From positions 1 through 61,250 of the forward strand of contig CAITPF010000125.1 in NCBI GenBank assembly GCA_903894155.1: a stretch of DNA of 61,250 nucleotides, given 5' to 3'. Under the pieces are notes generated by a model that had not been told where the DNA came from, ran no database searches, and saw nothing but the letters and a program-made list of their open reading frames with translations. Origin of the DNA: an uncultured beta proteobacterium. Lineage in GTDB: Bacteria > Pseudomonadota > Gammaproteobacteria > Burkholderiales > Burkholderiaceae_B. Shown here piece by piece: positions 18,021 through 27,166 of this stretch (position 1 is the stretch's first letter; the number at the start of each line of letters is the position of its first letter). The position numbers were made by a program, and so were the translations under genes.

Positions 18021-18525
18021 GCTCCAGCTCGCGCTCCTGCTTGCGCAGTTTTGCCTTGAGCCGGGTCTGCTTGAGCATCGACAGGTGCTGCACAAACACC
18101 TTGCCGTTGAGGTGATCGATTTCGTGCTGGACGCAAACCCCGAGCAAGCCCTCGGCTTCAAATTCGCCGATCTCGCCCTCGAGATTCATTGCGCGCACAC
18201 GCACGCGTGACGGACGCTCGACATCGTCGTAGACGCCTGGAACGGAAAGGCACCCTTCCTCATAGACCGATGCCTCGTCGCTGCTCGCGATGATCTCCGG
18301 GTTGATGAGTACGCGCAGCTCGTTCTTTTCTTCACTGATGTCAATCACGACCATGCGCTCATGGACATCGATCTGGGTCGCGGCCAGACCCACGCCGGGC
18401 GCGTCATACATGGTCTCGGCCATGTCCGCCGCGAGCGTGCGAATGCGATCGTCCACCCGCGCAATGCGCTTGGCCTTCTTGTGCAGGCGAGGATCGGGAT
18501 AGCGAAGAATTTGAAGCAGGGCCAT
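18013..18525 (-). CDS. def: Peptide deformylase
   Basis: This metalloenzyme removes the N-terminal formyl group from new proteins. The 170-residue protein contains all three motifs: [17 protein letters not shown] (metal cysteine) and HEIDHLNG (two metal histidines and the catalytic glutamate). The ATG giving [14 protein letters not shown] matches the family start. It is divergent from dprA across an AT-rich gap and overlaps the SemiSWEET gene at its 3' end. Confidence 0.97.
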   Translation of the reverse strand: MALLQILRYPDPRLHKKAKRIARVDDRIRTLAADMAETMYDAPGVGLAATQIDVHERMVVIDISEEKNELRVLINPEIIASSDEASVYEEGCLSVPGVYDDVERPSRVRVRAMNLEGEIGEFEAEGLLGVCVQHEIDHLNGKVFVQHLSMLKQTRLKAKLRKQERELERA

Positions 18526-18566
18526 GAAGTGGTGCAAGAAGCGGTGCGTGAAAGTTAGTATTTTAG

Positions 18567-18601
18567 TTAAATAATGCCCCGATTTCTAATAGGTTATTTA
18601 A
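18567..18601. promoter_or_regulatory. AT-rich inverted repeat in the def/dprA divergent gap
   Basis: TTAAATAA and TTATTTAA form a perfect 8-bp inverted repeat separated by 19 bases, in an unusually AT-rich stretch for this GC-rich region. On the minus strand a TTAGAA/TAAAAT pair with 18-base spacing could serve as the def promoter. A regulator is not identifiable. Confidence 0.35.
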
Positions 18602-18715
18602 ACCTTGCCGATAGCGGTGGCCTTTGGGCGTGCGGGCGTGGTCGCCTCGCGACGGCTGGATCGTTTCGCCATACCCCTCCAGCAGCCACCCTGCCCGCGT
18701 GCAAAACTCGCCCGC

Positions 18716-19930
18716 ATGGCAATCCACACCACTGATGAAGACCTGCGCGCCTGGGTACGGCTGGCATGCGAGGAATCGCTCGCCAGCGCCGAAGCGCTGC
18801 GCCTTGCGGCGCATTTCGGCGGCCCGCGGTCGCTCTACGCCCAGCCACTGACGGCGCTGCGCGCCGTCGTGGCCGGACCGCTCGCCTTACAAATCGCGGC
18901 AGCGCCCTCGGACACCGTCGCGCGGCGCATCGACGCGACCCTCGCCTGGTCGATGCTTCCCGGTCATGCCCTGCTGCACCCGGCCCATCCGGATTACCCT
19001 GCCCCGCTGCGTCAGGCCCCCGGGCATCCGGCGCTGCTCTTCGCGTGCGGCTTGCTCGGACGGCTGCGCCAGGATGCCATCGCGATCGTCGGATCGCGCA
19101 ACGCGACGCCCGATGGTGAGGACAACGCGCGCGCTTTCGCCAAAAGCCTCGCGCAACGCGGGCTGTGCATCGTCAGCGGGCTCGCCCTGGGCATCGACAG
19201 CGCCGCGCACCGCGGCGCGCTCGAGGCCGGGCCCCAAGCCGCGGGCACGATCGCCGTGCTGGGCACCGGGGCGGATATCGTCTACCCCGCGTCGAACGCC
19301 GCGCTCGCCGACCGCATCCTGGAGCACGGCGGCCTGATCATCACCGATCTCCCGCTCGGCAGCCCTCCGCGCGCGATCCATTTTCCCAGGCGCAACCGCA
19401 TCGTCGCGGGCCTGTCGCGCGGCGTACTCGTCGTCGAGGCCGCGCTGCGCAGCGGGTCGCTCATCACGGCGCGCATCGCCACCGACATGGGCCGCGAGGT
19501 GTTTGCGATTCCCGGTTCGATCCATTCGCCGTTGTCGCGCGGACCACACTCCCTGATCCAGCAAGGCGCCAAACTGGTCGAGCAGGAGTCCGATATCCTC
19601 GGGGAGCTGCCGCCGGCGGCCAGCGAGCCCCAACTGCCGTGCGGTGCCCGCGGTGCAATCGCGCAAATGCGCGACGAGGGCAACGATCATCCCGCATCGG
19701 GAACGCAGGGGGGCGCGCCGCCGCAGGCCTCCCCGCTCTGGCCTGCAATCGGCTACGATCCCGTCACAGAAGACACGCTGCAGCAACGCTGCGGGCTGCT
19801 GCCGGCGATCCTGCAGGCGGAACTGCTTACGCTGGAACTTGCCGGCCACGTCCGGCGCAGTCTGGATGGTCGTGTCTTGCGGGCCCACCGGCCCCGTCGT
19901 ACCCGAACCGATTCCCAGGAGCGCACATGA
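18716..19930 (+). CDS. dprA: DNA-processing protein DprA
   Basis: DprA protects incoming single-stranded DNA and loads RecA during natural transformation. The 404-residue protein has the Rossmann-like core: IAIVGSRNATPDGEDNARAF, IVSGLALGIDSAAHRGAL, GTIAVLGTGADIVYPASN and HFPRRNRIVAGLSRGVLVVE. An N-terminal SAM-like region precedes the core and a winged-helix-like tail follows it. The ATG giving MAIHTTDEDLRAW is chosen. Its stop overlaps the start of the lyase gene (ATGA). With comF it suggests that competence genes are present. Confidence 0.95.
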   Translation: MAIHTTDEDLRAWVRLACEESLASAEALRLAAHFGGPRSLYAQPLTALRAVVAGPLALQIAAAPSDTVARRIDATLAWSMLPGHALLHPAHPDYPAPLRQAPGHPALLFACGLLGRLRQDAIAIVGSRNATPDGEDNARAFAKSLAQRGLCIVSGLALGIDSAAHRGALEAGPQAAGTIAVLGTGADIVYPASNAALADRILEHGGLIITDLPLGSPPRAIHFPRRNRIVAGLSRGVLVVEAALRSGSLITARIATDMGREVFAIPGSIHSPLSRGPHSLIQQGAKLVEQESDILGELPPAASEPQLPCGARGAIAQMRDEGNDHPASGTQGGAPPQASPLWPAIGYDPVTEDTLQQRCGLLPAILQAELLTLELAGHVRRSLDGRVLRAHRPRRTRTDSQERT

Positions 19931-20832
19931 TGCCCGCCAAAGTCAAAATCGTCGAAGTCTCCCCACGCGACGGCCTGCAGAACGAAAAGCAGTTCGTTCC
20001 GACGGAAATCAAGGTCGAACTGGTGAACCGGCTCGCCGACGCCGGTTTCCAGAATGTCGAGGCCACTTCCTTTGTATCGCCGAAATGGACGCCCCAGATG
20101 GCCGACGCAGCAGAAGTGATGGCGCAAATTCGCCGGCGACCGGGCACGATCTACTCTGTACTCACCCCCAACATGAAAGGCTTCGACGCGGCACTTGCCG
20201 CGCGCGCCGACGAAGTCGTGATCTTCGGCGCCGCCAGCGAGGCCTTCTCGCAGCGAAACATCAACTGTTCGATTGCCGAGTCGCTTGATCGCTTCGAGCC
20301 GGTCGCCGCGGCCGCAAAGGCGAACGGCCTGCGCCTGCGTGGCGCCCTGAGTTGCGCGCTCGGCTGCCCCTATCAGGGCGAGGTCCCGATCTCCTCCGTG
20401 GTCGAGGTCGCCCGGCGCTATATCGCGATGGGTTGCGACGAGATCGACATTGCCGACACCATCGGCGTGGCCACCCCCCAGCGGGTACGCGACGTCATGC
20501 GTGCAGTCACCGACGCGGTCGACCCGCGCCGCATCGCAGGCCATTTCCACGATACCTATGGTCAGGCGCTGGCGAACATCCTCGCCGCCCTTGAAACAGG
20601 GATCTCGATATTCCACACCTCGGTCGCGGGTCTTGGCGGATGCCCGTACGCAAAGGGAGCCACTGGCAACGTCGCGACAGAAGACGTGCTGTACATGCTG
20701 CGCGGGCTCGATATCGAGACCGGGGTCGACTTCGATGCGGTGGTCGATATCGGCCAGTGGATCTCGGGCCACCTCAACCGCCCGGGCGGCAGCCGCGCGG
20801 GCAACGCGATTGCCGCGAAACGCGCAGCCTGA
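19927..20832 (+). CDS. mvaB: Hydroxymethylglutaryl-CoA lyase
   Basis: This enzyme cleaves HMG-CoA to acetyl-CoA and acetoacetate, the final step of leucine catabolism. The 301-residue TIM-barrel protein has the signature VSPRDGLQNEKQFVPTE, the FHDTYGQALANI metal-binding segment and the catalytic-cysteine loop GLGGCPYAKGATGNVATED. It is translationally coupled to dprA. No other leucine-degradation genes are nearby, so the link with dprA is positional only. Confidence 0.95.
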   Translation: MMPAKVKIVEVSPRDGLQNEKQFVPTEIKVELVNRLADAGFQNVEATSFVSPKWTPQMADAAEVMAQIRRRPGTIYSVLTPNMKGFDAALAARADEVVIFGAASEAFSQRNINCSIAESLDRFEPVAAAAKANGLRLRGALSCALGCPYQGEVPISSVVEVARRYIAMGCDEIDIADTIGVATPQRVRDVMRAVTDAVDPRRIAGHFHDTYGQALANILAALETGISIFHTSVAGLGGCPYAKGATGNVATEDVLYMLRGLDIETGVDFDAVVDIGQWISGHLNRPGGSRAGNAIAAKRAA

Positions 20833-20849
20833 ACGTGCGCAATCCATCC

Positions 20850-21320
20850 ATGCGCCGTCGGTCGGCCGTCCGTTTGGCAGTGTTTGCCGCGGGGATCGCG
20901 CTCGCCGCCGCCGCGCAAGCCTCACAGGCGCAAACCTGCGAGGCCACGCTCGCCACTGACGACACGATCCGCTTCATCCCAGCGCACATCGATGTGCCCG
21001 CGAGCTGCACCGAATTCACCGTAAAGCTGACGCACACTGGCCGGTTGCCCAAGGCAGCGATGGCGCACAACTGGGTCCTGATCCGCAAGGCGGACCTCGT
21101 CCAGGTGGCGCGCGATGGTGCGTTCGCCGGGCCCGACTCCGATTACGTGATGCCGGGCGACAAGCGGGTCATCGCGTATACGTCCATCACCGGCCGCGGG
21201 GAATCCACCTCGGTGACCTTCCCTGTCAAAGCCCTGGCGGCGGGCGTCGAGTACCTGTTCTTCTGCTCGTTCACGGGGCACTCGCCGGTCATGCAGGGCA
21301 CGCTCACGCTCAAGCCCTAG
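20850..21320 (+). CDS. azu: Azurin (periplasmic blue copper protein)
   Basis: The predicted 156-residue precursor has a signal peptide (VFAAGIALAAAAQASQA) and a mature cupredoxin of about 128 residues. The copper ligands are visible: histidine in AMAHNWVLIRK, and cysteine, histidine and methionine in FFCSFTGHSPVMQGTLTLK. The disulfide pair cysteines are in QTCEATL and PASCTEF. Azurin shuttles electrons between periplasmic redox enzymes. An in-frame GTG at 20835 is an alternative start. No redox partner gene is adjacent. Confidence 0.95.
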   Translation: MRRRSAVRLAVFAAGIALAAAAQASQAQTCEATLATDDTIRFIPAHIDVPASCTEFTVKLTHTGRLPKAAMAHNWVLIRKADLVQVARDGAFAGPDSDYVMPGDKRVIAYTSITGRGESTSVTFPVKALAAGVEYLFFCSFTGHSPVMQGTLTLKP

Positions 21321-21350
21321 GCTGACCACCGGGGCTCTTTCGCCGTCGCT

Positions 21351-21391
21351 TTCGGCTTCGGCTTCGGCTTCGGCTTCGGCTTCGGCTTCGG
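21351..21391. repeat. Hexanucleotide tandem repeat (TTCGGC, about 7 copies)
   Basis: An uninterrupted 41-base run of TTCGGC units lies in the 132-base gap between the convergent azurin and PaaK-like genes. Read on the minus strand it would give Glu-Ala repeats, but no credible gene contains it. Confidence 0.95.
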
Positions 21392-21452
21392 ATTGGCTGC
21401 AGCTTTGGCCGGGGCCGTGACAGGGCCGCGCGCGCGGCCCGGCCACGGTGCC

Positions 21453-22724
21453 TCACTCGTACGTGCGAATATCTTCGATGACTTTGCCGTCGTTGGGCAG
21501 CGAGCCTGCCGCGACGATTTCGACTTCGCCGCGCAGCTTGGTCACATCGCGAACCGAATCGGTCAATCTGGCAGTCAGTGTTTCGTCGACTGATGCGGCC
21601 TCGATGCGCAGGATCATGCGGTCGGATCCGGTCGTGCCGCTGACCACGAGCCGGGCACGCTGAATTTCGGGATGCCGGCGCACGATATCGGCGATCTGAC
21701 CAGGATGCACGAACATACCGCGCACCTTGGTGGTCTGGTCGGCGCGCCCCATCCAGCCGCGGATACGTTTGTTGGTGCGCCCGCAAGGCGACTGCCCCGG
21801 CATGATCGCCGAAAGGTCCCCTGTGCCAAACCGAACCAGAGGGTAATCGGGGTTGAAGGTCGTGACGACCACCTCGCCCACCTCGCCGTCGGGTACCGCC
21901 TCGCGAGTGCCGGGGCGCACGATCTCGAGCACGATATCCTCGCTCACCACCAGGCCATCGCGCGCCGGCGTCTCGTAGGCGATCATGCCCAGATCGGCGC
22001 TGCCATACGCCTGGTAGCCCTGTATGCCGCGCGCGGCCATCCAGTCGCGCAGGGATGGCGGGAACGCCTCGCCAGAGACCAGCGCACGGCGCAGCGACGG
22101 CAGCGCGATTCCCATCTCTTCGGCCTTCTCGAGGATGATCTTGAGAAAGCTCGGCGTGCCCATGTAACCGTTGGGCGCCAGATCACGCATCGCCTGCACC
22201 TGCAACTCGGTCTGGCCGGTGCCACCAGGGAAGACCGTGCAGCCCACCGCGTGCGCGGCGGTCTCCATCATCGACCCGGCGGGGGTGAAGTGGTAGGAAA
22301 AGCAATTGTGCACAAGGTCTCCGGCGCGAAAACCCGCGGCATACGCCGCGCGGGCGAACCGCCAGTAGTCCGTGCGGGAAGTTTCCGGCTCATAGATCGG
22401 GCCGGGCGATGCGAAGACCCTGACCGCCTGACCCCAGCCCACAGAGGAAAACCCGCCGAACGCACGGGCCACAGCCCCCGCGGACACGGGCAGGTTCGTG
22501 CGGGCACGCTGTTGCTCCTCCAGCAGTTCATGCTTGCGCACGACAGGAAGCGCACCGAGGGCTTCGCGGGAATTGACCGACCATGGGTCGACACCCTGCA
22601 ACTGGCGCGAGACCGCAGGCGCGCTCGCCATGGCACGCGCGATCACGCCCGGCAGCGCATGCATGAGGTCCCTTTCGCGTTGGGCGGGATCCCGGGTTTC
22701 CAGTGCATCAAAAAATTCAGACAT
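21453..22724 (-). CDS. PaaK-like AMP-binding enzyme with degenerate P-loop
   Basis: The 423-residue protein resembles phenylacetate-CoA ligases over its length: QAYGSADLGMIAYET (A5-like), RFGTGDLSAI (A7-like), VRGMFVHPGQIADIV, and a C-terminal lysine in LPNDGKVIEDIRTYE. Where PaaK has the SSGTTGKPT ATP-binding loop, this protein reads VFASPGPIYEPET, so the loop is not conserved. It may bind acyl-adenylates poorly or do another job. It is the last gene of the ABC transporter run and follows the LivF-like gene by 47 bases. Confidence 0.82.
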   Translation of the reverse strand: MSEFFDALETRDPAQRERDLMHALPGVIARAMASAPAVSRQLQGVDPWSVNSREALGALPVVRKHELLEEQQRARTNLPVSAGAVARAFGGFSSVGWGQAVRVFASPGPIYEPETSRTDYWRFARAAYAAGFRAGDLVHNCFSYHFTPAGSMMETAAHAVGCTVFPGGTGQTELQVQAMRDLAPNGYMGTPSFLKIILEKAEEMGIALPSLRRALVSGEAFPPSLRDWMAARGIQGYQAYGSADLGMIAYETPARDGLVVSEDIVLEIVRPGTREAVPDGEVGEVVVTTFNPDYPLVRFGTGDLSAIMPGQSPCGRTNKRIRGWMGRADQTTKVRGMFVHPGQIADIVRRHPEIQRARLVVSGTTGSDRMILRIEAASVDETLTARLTDSVRDVTKLRGEVEIVAAGSLPNDGKVIEDIRTYE

Positions 22725-22771
22725 GTGCAGCTCTCAAGAAAACGCGGCTTAAACGCGCCAATTCCGTGCAA

Positions 22772-23617
22772 TCAGGCCAGCCAGCGCTTGCGACGCCGGT
22801 AAAACTTGTTATCGCGAAAACTCTTGCGCTCTCCGCTCGATATCCCGAGGTAGAACTCCTTGACGTCTTCGTTCTCGGCCAGAGCCTCTGCCTGGCCGTC
22901 CATCATCACGCGGCCGTTCTCCAGGATGTACCCGTAATCGGCGTAGCGCAGCGCGATGTTGGTGTTCTGCTCGGCCAGCAGGAAGCTCACCCCTTCGCGC
23001 TCGTTGAGATCGCGCACGATCTCGAAAATTTCCTCGACGATCTGCGGCGCGAGGCCCATGGATGGCTCATCGAGCAGAATCATCCGCGGGTTGGCCATCA
23101 GCGCGCGGCCGATGGCGCACATCTGCTGCTCGCCGCCAGACGTATAGCCCGCCTGACTCGTCTTGCGCTGCTTCAGGCGCGGGAAGTACGTGAACACGCG
23201 CTCAAGCGCCTGCGCAAGCTCCGCGCGGCCAAGGCCAAGGGTATAGGCACCCGTGAGCAGGTTGTCCTCAATGCTCAGGTGCGCAAAGCAGTGGCGGCCT
23301 TCCATGACCTGAACCACGCCGCGACGAACAAGATCCGAGGGCGTGAGGCGATCAATGCGTTCGCCGCGATACACGATGCTGCCCTTGGTCACATCGCCAC
23401 GCTCGCCCTTGAGCAGGTTCGACACCGCCCGCAAGGTGGTGGTCTTGCCTGCGCCGTTGGCGCCGAGCAATGCGACGATCTTGCCCTCGGGAACCTGCAG
23501 CGAAACGCCCTTGAGCACGAGGATCACATGGTTGTAGATCACCTCGATGCCATTCACGTCGAGCAGCACCGCGGGTGCCGTCGCGACCGGGGCCGCCGTT
23601 TGAGCGGATGCATTCAT
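22772..23617 (-). CDS. LivF-like ABC transporter ATP-binding protein
   Basis: The 281-residue ATPase has Walker A GANGAGKTTTLRA, Q-loop region GVVQVMEGRHCFAHLSIEDN, signature YTSGGEQQMCAIGRA and Walker B MILLDEPSMGLAP, the LivF pattern of the hydrophobic amino acid (HAAT) family. It pairs with the LivG-like ATPase to drive the LivHM-like permease. The N-terminal 20 residues are Ala/Pro-rich, and an Arg/Lys-rich C-terminal tail (FRDNKFYRRRKRWLA) extends beyond the usual end. Confidence 0.93.
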   Translation of the reverse strand: MNASAQTAAPVATAPAVLLDVNGIEVIYNHVILVLKGVSLQVPEGKIVALLGANGAGKTTTLRAVSNLLKGERGDVTKGSIVYRGERIDRLTPSDLVRRGVVQVMEGRHCFAHLSIEDNLLTGAYTLGLGRAELAQALERVFTYFPRLKQRKTSQAGYTSGGEQQMCAIGRALMANPRMILLDEPSMGLAPQIVEEIFEIVRDLNEREGVSFLLAEQNTNIALRYADYGYILENGRVMMDGQAEALAENEDVKEFYLGISSGERKSFRDNKFYRRRKRWLA

Positions 23618-23685
23618 AAAAAGCCGTCCTGCCTCATGTCAGAAAAACATCCGCAGGCCCCGCAGGGCCCGCGGACATGCGGACA

Positions 23686-25011
23686 TCAACCCTCGCACTT
23701 GGCCGGGGCGAGGTTCTTGTCCTTGGCGTACTTCTCCGCGGCCTCCTTGACCAGCGGGCCGACCACGGCCGGGTCAGAGCGGTACCAGTCGCCCTTGACC
23801 TCGAACTTGCTGCCATCCCACTGGATGATGCGTGCCCAGTCGTCGCCCGTGTGGTTGGTGCACGAAGTCTTGACCGGGCGCATGATTTCGCCGAAGCCAA
23901 TCTCGTTGAGCCGCTCCTGGGTCAGGTTGAGGTTTTCAAGGCCCCAGCGCACTTGCTCCGGCGTCATCGACTTACCCTTGCCGAACTTCTCCTGGGCGGT
24001 GCGGATCGCCTCGACCGTCAGCATCGAGATGATCAGGCCACGGGTGTGCGCGATCGTCCCGACAGACTTGCCGGTCGTATCCGTGCCCTGACCCTTGTCG
24101 TAGACCATGGTCTTGAGATCCTGATGGACCTTGCCCGTGGACGCGCTGTTGGCGATCGAAACAGCCGTGTAACCCTTGGCAACATCACCCAGATCCTTGA
24201 CGTCACCCTCGGAGGCCGCCCACCAGATGCCGTACATCTTGTCGCGCGGATAGCCCGATGCCTGCGCCTCGCGAATCGCGGTCGGCGTCATGATGCCGGC
24301 GCTCCAGAGCAACACGTAGTTCGGCTTGGCCTGACGAATCTGCAGCCAGGTCGACTTCTGTTCGACGCCAGGCGCAGTGACCGGGTAGAGCAGCAACTCG
24401 AAGCCGTCCTTCTTCGCGCGGGCCTGCAGCAACGGGATCGGTTCCTTGCCGTAGGGCGAGTCGTGATAGATCAGCGCGATCTTCTTGCCCTTGAGCTTGT
24501 CCATCCCGCCTTCGCGCTTGGCGATATCCTGGATCATGATGTCCGCCGCGGTCCAGTACGTGCCGAGCAGCGGGAAGTTCCAGGGGAAGATCGAGCCGTC
24601 AGTGGATTGCGACAGGCCATAACCGACCGTCATGATCGGCTCCTTGTCGGCGGGCGCCTTGTCGCTGACCGCGAAGGTGATCCCGGTCGACTGCGGATCA
24701 AAAGCCGAGGCGCCCGTGGGCGGGGACTTCTTCAGTCGCTCGTAGCACTCGACGCCCTTGTCGGTCGCATAGGCGGTTTCGCACTCTTCGTAGGTGATTT
24801 TCACTCCGTTGACACCGCCGCGGGCGTTCACGAGCTTGAGGTAATCCATCTTGCCGTCGGCCCAGGGAATGCCGAGCGGCGCGAACGAACCGGTTCGGTA
24901 GGCCAGCAGCGGGACAAACTGGTCATCGGCCTGCACGGGCAGCGACGCCGCGCCCAGGATGCCGGCCGCGATCATCGACGCGGCCAAATGTTTGACAGTT
25001 ATAGGCTTCAT
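23686..25011 (-). CDS. LivK-like periplasmic substrate-binding protein
   Basis: The 441-residue precursor has a signal peptide (MIAAGILGAASLPVQA) and a type I periplasmic binding fold with ADGKMDYLKLVNARGGVNGVKITYEECET. GGAGGTACTTGGAG precedes the ATG. It is longer than classical LivK (about 365 residues) and belongs to the group associated with aromatic or other non-amino-acid ligands in soil proteobacteria. The ligand cannot be read from sequence. Two cysteine-containing segments (YEECETAYATDKGVECYE and a C-terminal PAKCEG) may form disulfides. Confidence 0.9.
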   Translation of the reverse strand: MKPITVKHLAASMIAAGILGAASLPVQADDQFVPLLAYRTGSFAPLGIPWADGKMDYLKLVNARGGVNGVKITYEECETAYATDKGVECYERLKKSPPTGASAFDPQSTGITFAVSDKAPADKEPIMTVGYGLSQSTDGSIFPWNFPLLGTYWTAADIMIQDIAKREGGMDKLKGKKIALIYHDSPYGKEPIPLLQARAKKDGFELLLYPVTAPGVEQKSTWLQIRQAKPNYVLLWSAGIMTPTAIREAQASGYPRDKMYGIWWAASEGDVKDLGDVAKGYTAVSIANSASTGKVHQDLKTMVYDKGQGTDTTGKSVGTIAHTRGLIISMLTVEAIRTAQEKFGKGKSMTPEQVRWGLENLNLTQERLNEIGFGEIMRPVKTSCTNHTGDDWARIIQWDGSKFEVKGDWYRSDPAVVGPLVKEAAEKYAKDKNLAPAKCEG

Positions 25012-25126
25012 CTCCAAGTACCTCCAGGTGGCATTCAGGGAACGCCGGTTGAACTGCCCCAAACAATCACGGGCAAGATTGACAATCCGCACAAGCCAGA
25101 AAGCCAGCCTACACGGAACACAAACT

Positions 25127-26191
25127 TCAATGCGGAAACGGCCAGATCCGCAACTTATCCTTCCCGACCGACCAGAGCTTGGCCAGGCCGTGGGGCTCGG
25201 CGATCAGGAAAAACACAATCAGGGAACCAAAAATCATGTGTTCAATATGCGAGGCAGTATCCACGGCCATCGGAATGCCGAACCAGCCCGGGATGTGATC
25301 GAGCGCCACCGGGACCAGCACGATGAACGCCGCGCCGAAGAAACTTCCGACAATCGAACCCAGCCCGCCAATGATGACCATGAAGAGCAACTGGAACGAG
25401 CGGTTCAGGTCGAACGCGAGTGGCTCCCAGGAGCCGAGATGCAGGTAGCCCCAGAGCGCGCCCGCCACGCCGACGATGAACGAACTCACGGCAAACGCGG
25501 ACAGTTTTGCGTACATGGGTCGAATGCCGATCACGGAAGCCGCGACGTCCATGTCGCGGATCGCCATCCACTCGCGCCCGATGGCGCTGCGCACCAGGTT
25601 CTTGGCGAGCAGTGCGAAGACCACGACAATCGCCAGCACAAAAAGGTACTTGGCCTGCGCGCCCTGCAGGGAAATGCCCAGGAAACTCAGCGCCGGGACC
25701 GAGACCGCGCCCGACGGAGAATAATTGGTGAAGAACTGGATGCGCAGGAAGGCCCAGTCGACGAAGAATTGCGCCGCCAGCGTCGCCACCGCGAGATAGA
25801 GCCCGCGGATGCGCAGGCTGGGGATTCCGAACACCACGCCGACCACGGTGGCAAAACACCCGCCGAGCAAAATCTGGATCAGCAGCGGCAGCCCGGGAAA
25901 GCGCACGCCGAAATTCCACGCCGCATAGGCGCCCACCGCCATGAAGGCACCCGTGCCCAGCGAAATCTGTCCGCAGTACCCGACCAGGATGTTCAGGCCG
26001 ATCGCGGCCAGCGACAGGATGAGGAACGGCGTCAGGATCGCCTTGAGAAAATAGTCGCTCGCGATCAGCGGCATGACCACGAAGGCCACCAGCAGCAGCA
26101 GCCCGATGAAAATGCGATCCTGCCGGATCGGGAAGATCTGCTGGTCCGAACGGTACGTTGTCTTGAACTGTCCGTTTTCACGATAAAACAT
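25127..26191 (-). CDS. LivM-like ABC permease
   Basis: This 354-residue inner-membrane permease has about nine to ten hydrophobic segments and the family EAA-like loop region near VRSAIGREWMAIRDMDVAASVIGI, which contacts the ATPases. GYCGQISLGTGAFMAVGAYA is a typical LivM segment. It follows the LivH-like gene by 33 bases. Confidence 0.93.
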   Translation of the reverse strand: MFYRENGQFKTTYRSDQQIFPIRQDRIFIGLLLLVAFVVMPLIASDYFLKAILTPFLILSLAAIGLNILVGYCGQISLGTGAFMAVGAYAAWNFGVRFPGLPLLIQILLGGCFATVVGVVFGIPSLRIRGLYLAVATLAAQFFVDWAFLRIQFFTNYSPSGAVSVPALSFLGISLQGAQAKYLFVLAIVVVFALLAKNLVRSAIGREWMAIRDMDVAASVIGIRPMYAKLSAFAVSSFIVGVAGALWGYLHLGSWEPLAFDLNRSFQLLFMVIIGGLGSIVGSFFGAAFIVLVPVALDHIPGWFGIPMAVDTASHIEHMIFGSLIVFFLIAEPHGLAKLWSVGKDKLRIWPFPH

Positions 26192-26224
26192 GGCGTTTTC
26201 CGGTAAGTGTCCGAGTCGTGCGCG

Positions 26225-27154
26225 TCAAACGCGGTCGATGATCTTTTCGCCGAAGAGCCCCTGCGGCCTGAACAGCAGGAACACCAGCGCGAGTACGTAG
26301 GCAAACCAGATCTCGATACCGCCGCCCACCAGCGGCCCGATATACACCTCGGAGAGCTTCTCGCCCACGCCGATGATGAGGCCCCCGATGATGGCGCCCG
26401 GCACCGAAGTCAGGCCGCCCAGGATCACCACGGGCAGTGCCCGGAGCGTGGCGGTGGCCAGCGTGAACTGCACGCCGAATTTCGAGCCCCAGATGATGCC
26501 TGCGACCAGCGCGACAATGCCGGCGACTGTCCAGACGATCACCCAGATGCGATTGAGCGGGATGCCCACCGACTGCGCAGCCTGGTGGTCATCGGCCACG
26601 GCGCGCAGCGCGCGGCCGGTTGCCGTGACCTGGAAGAACAGCGCAAGGACCGCCACGAGGATGGCCGCGACGATCGCGGCGGTGAGATCCTCGAGGTTGA
26701 TCAGCAGTCCCCCTTCGAAGACGCTATCGAGGATCAGCGCCGGCTCTTTCGGCATGCCGACGTTGATCGTGTAGACCGAGGCGCCAAACGCGATCTGCCC
26801 GAAGCCTTCCAGGAAATACGCGATGCCCAGGGTGGCCATCAGCAGGGTCGTGGCCTCCTGGTTCACGAGATGGCGCAGGACAAGCCGCTCGACCACCACC
26901 GCAAGCAACCACATGAGGGCCGCGCTCACCGCAAAGGCAAGCACATCGGCCAGAAGCAGGCTGGAAAATCCGAACCACTTCGGAAGCCATTCGGAAAAGC
27001 GCGCCATGCACAGCGCCGCCACGAGCACCATGGCGCCCTGGGCGAAGTTGAACACGCCCGAGGCCTTGAAGATCAGGACAAAGCCCAACCCGATCAACGC
27101 ATACAGCATGCCGCTCATCAGGCCGCCGAACAGGGTTTCGAGAAAAAATCCCAT
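26225..27154 (-). CDS. LivH-like ABC permease
   Basis: The 309-residue permease begins MGFFLETLFGGLMSGMLYALIGLGFVLIFKASGVFNFAQGAM, the usual LivH N terminus in which FNFAQG marks the family. It has about eight membrane segments, a coupling loop at ATGRALRAVADDHQAAQSVGI and a closing FLLFRPQGLFGEKI. It forms the channel with the LivM-like subunit and starts 13 bases after the LivG-like gene. Confidence 0.94.
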   Translation of the reverse strand: MGFFLETLFGGLMSGMLYALIGLGFVLIFKASGVFNFAQGAMVLVAALCMARFSEWLPKWFGFSSLLLADVLAFAVSAALMWLLAVVVERLVLRHLVNQEATTLLMATLGIAYFLEGFGQIAFGASVYTINVGMPKEPALILDSVFEGGLLINLEDLTAAIVAAILVAVLALFFQVTATGRALRAVADDHQAAQSVGIPLNRIWVIVWTVAGIVALVAGIIWGSKFGVQFTLATATLRALPVVILGGLTSVPGAIIGGLIIGVGEKLSEVYIGPLVGGGIEIWFAYVLALVFLLFRPQGLFGEKIIDRV

Positions 27155-27166
27155 GATTGCTCCGCT

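Noticed and set aside
19165..19926. N-terminal extension of the HMG-CoA lyase frame
   Set aside because: It overlaps dprA in another frame and has no lyase-like sequence; the ATG overlapping the dprA stop is the natural start.
21345..21446. Glu-Ala repeat protein on the minus strand next to azurin
   Set aside because: The frame lies antisense to azurin, with the repeat as its only feature.
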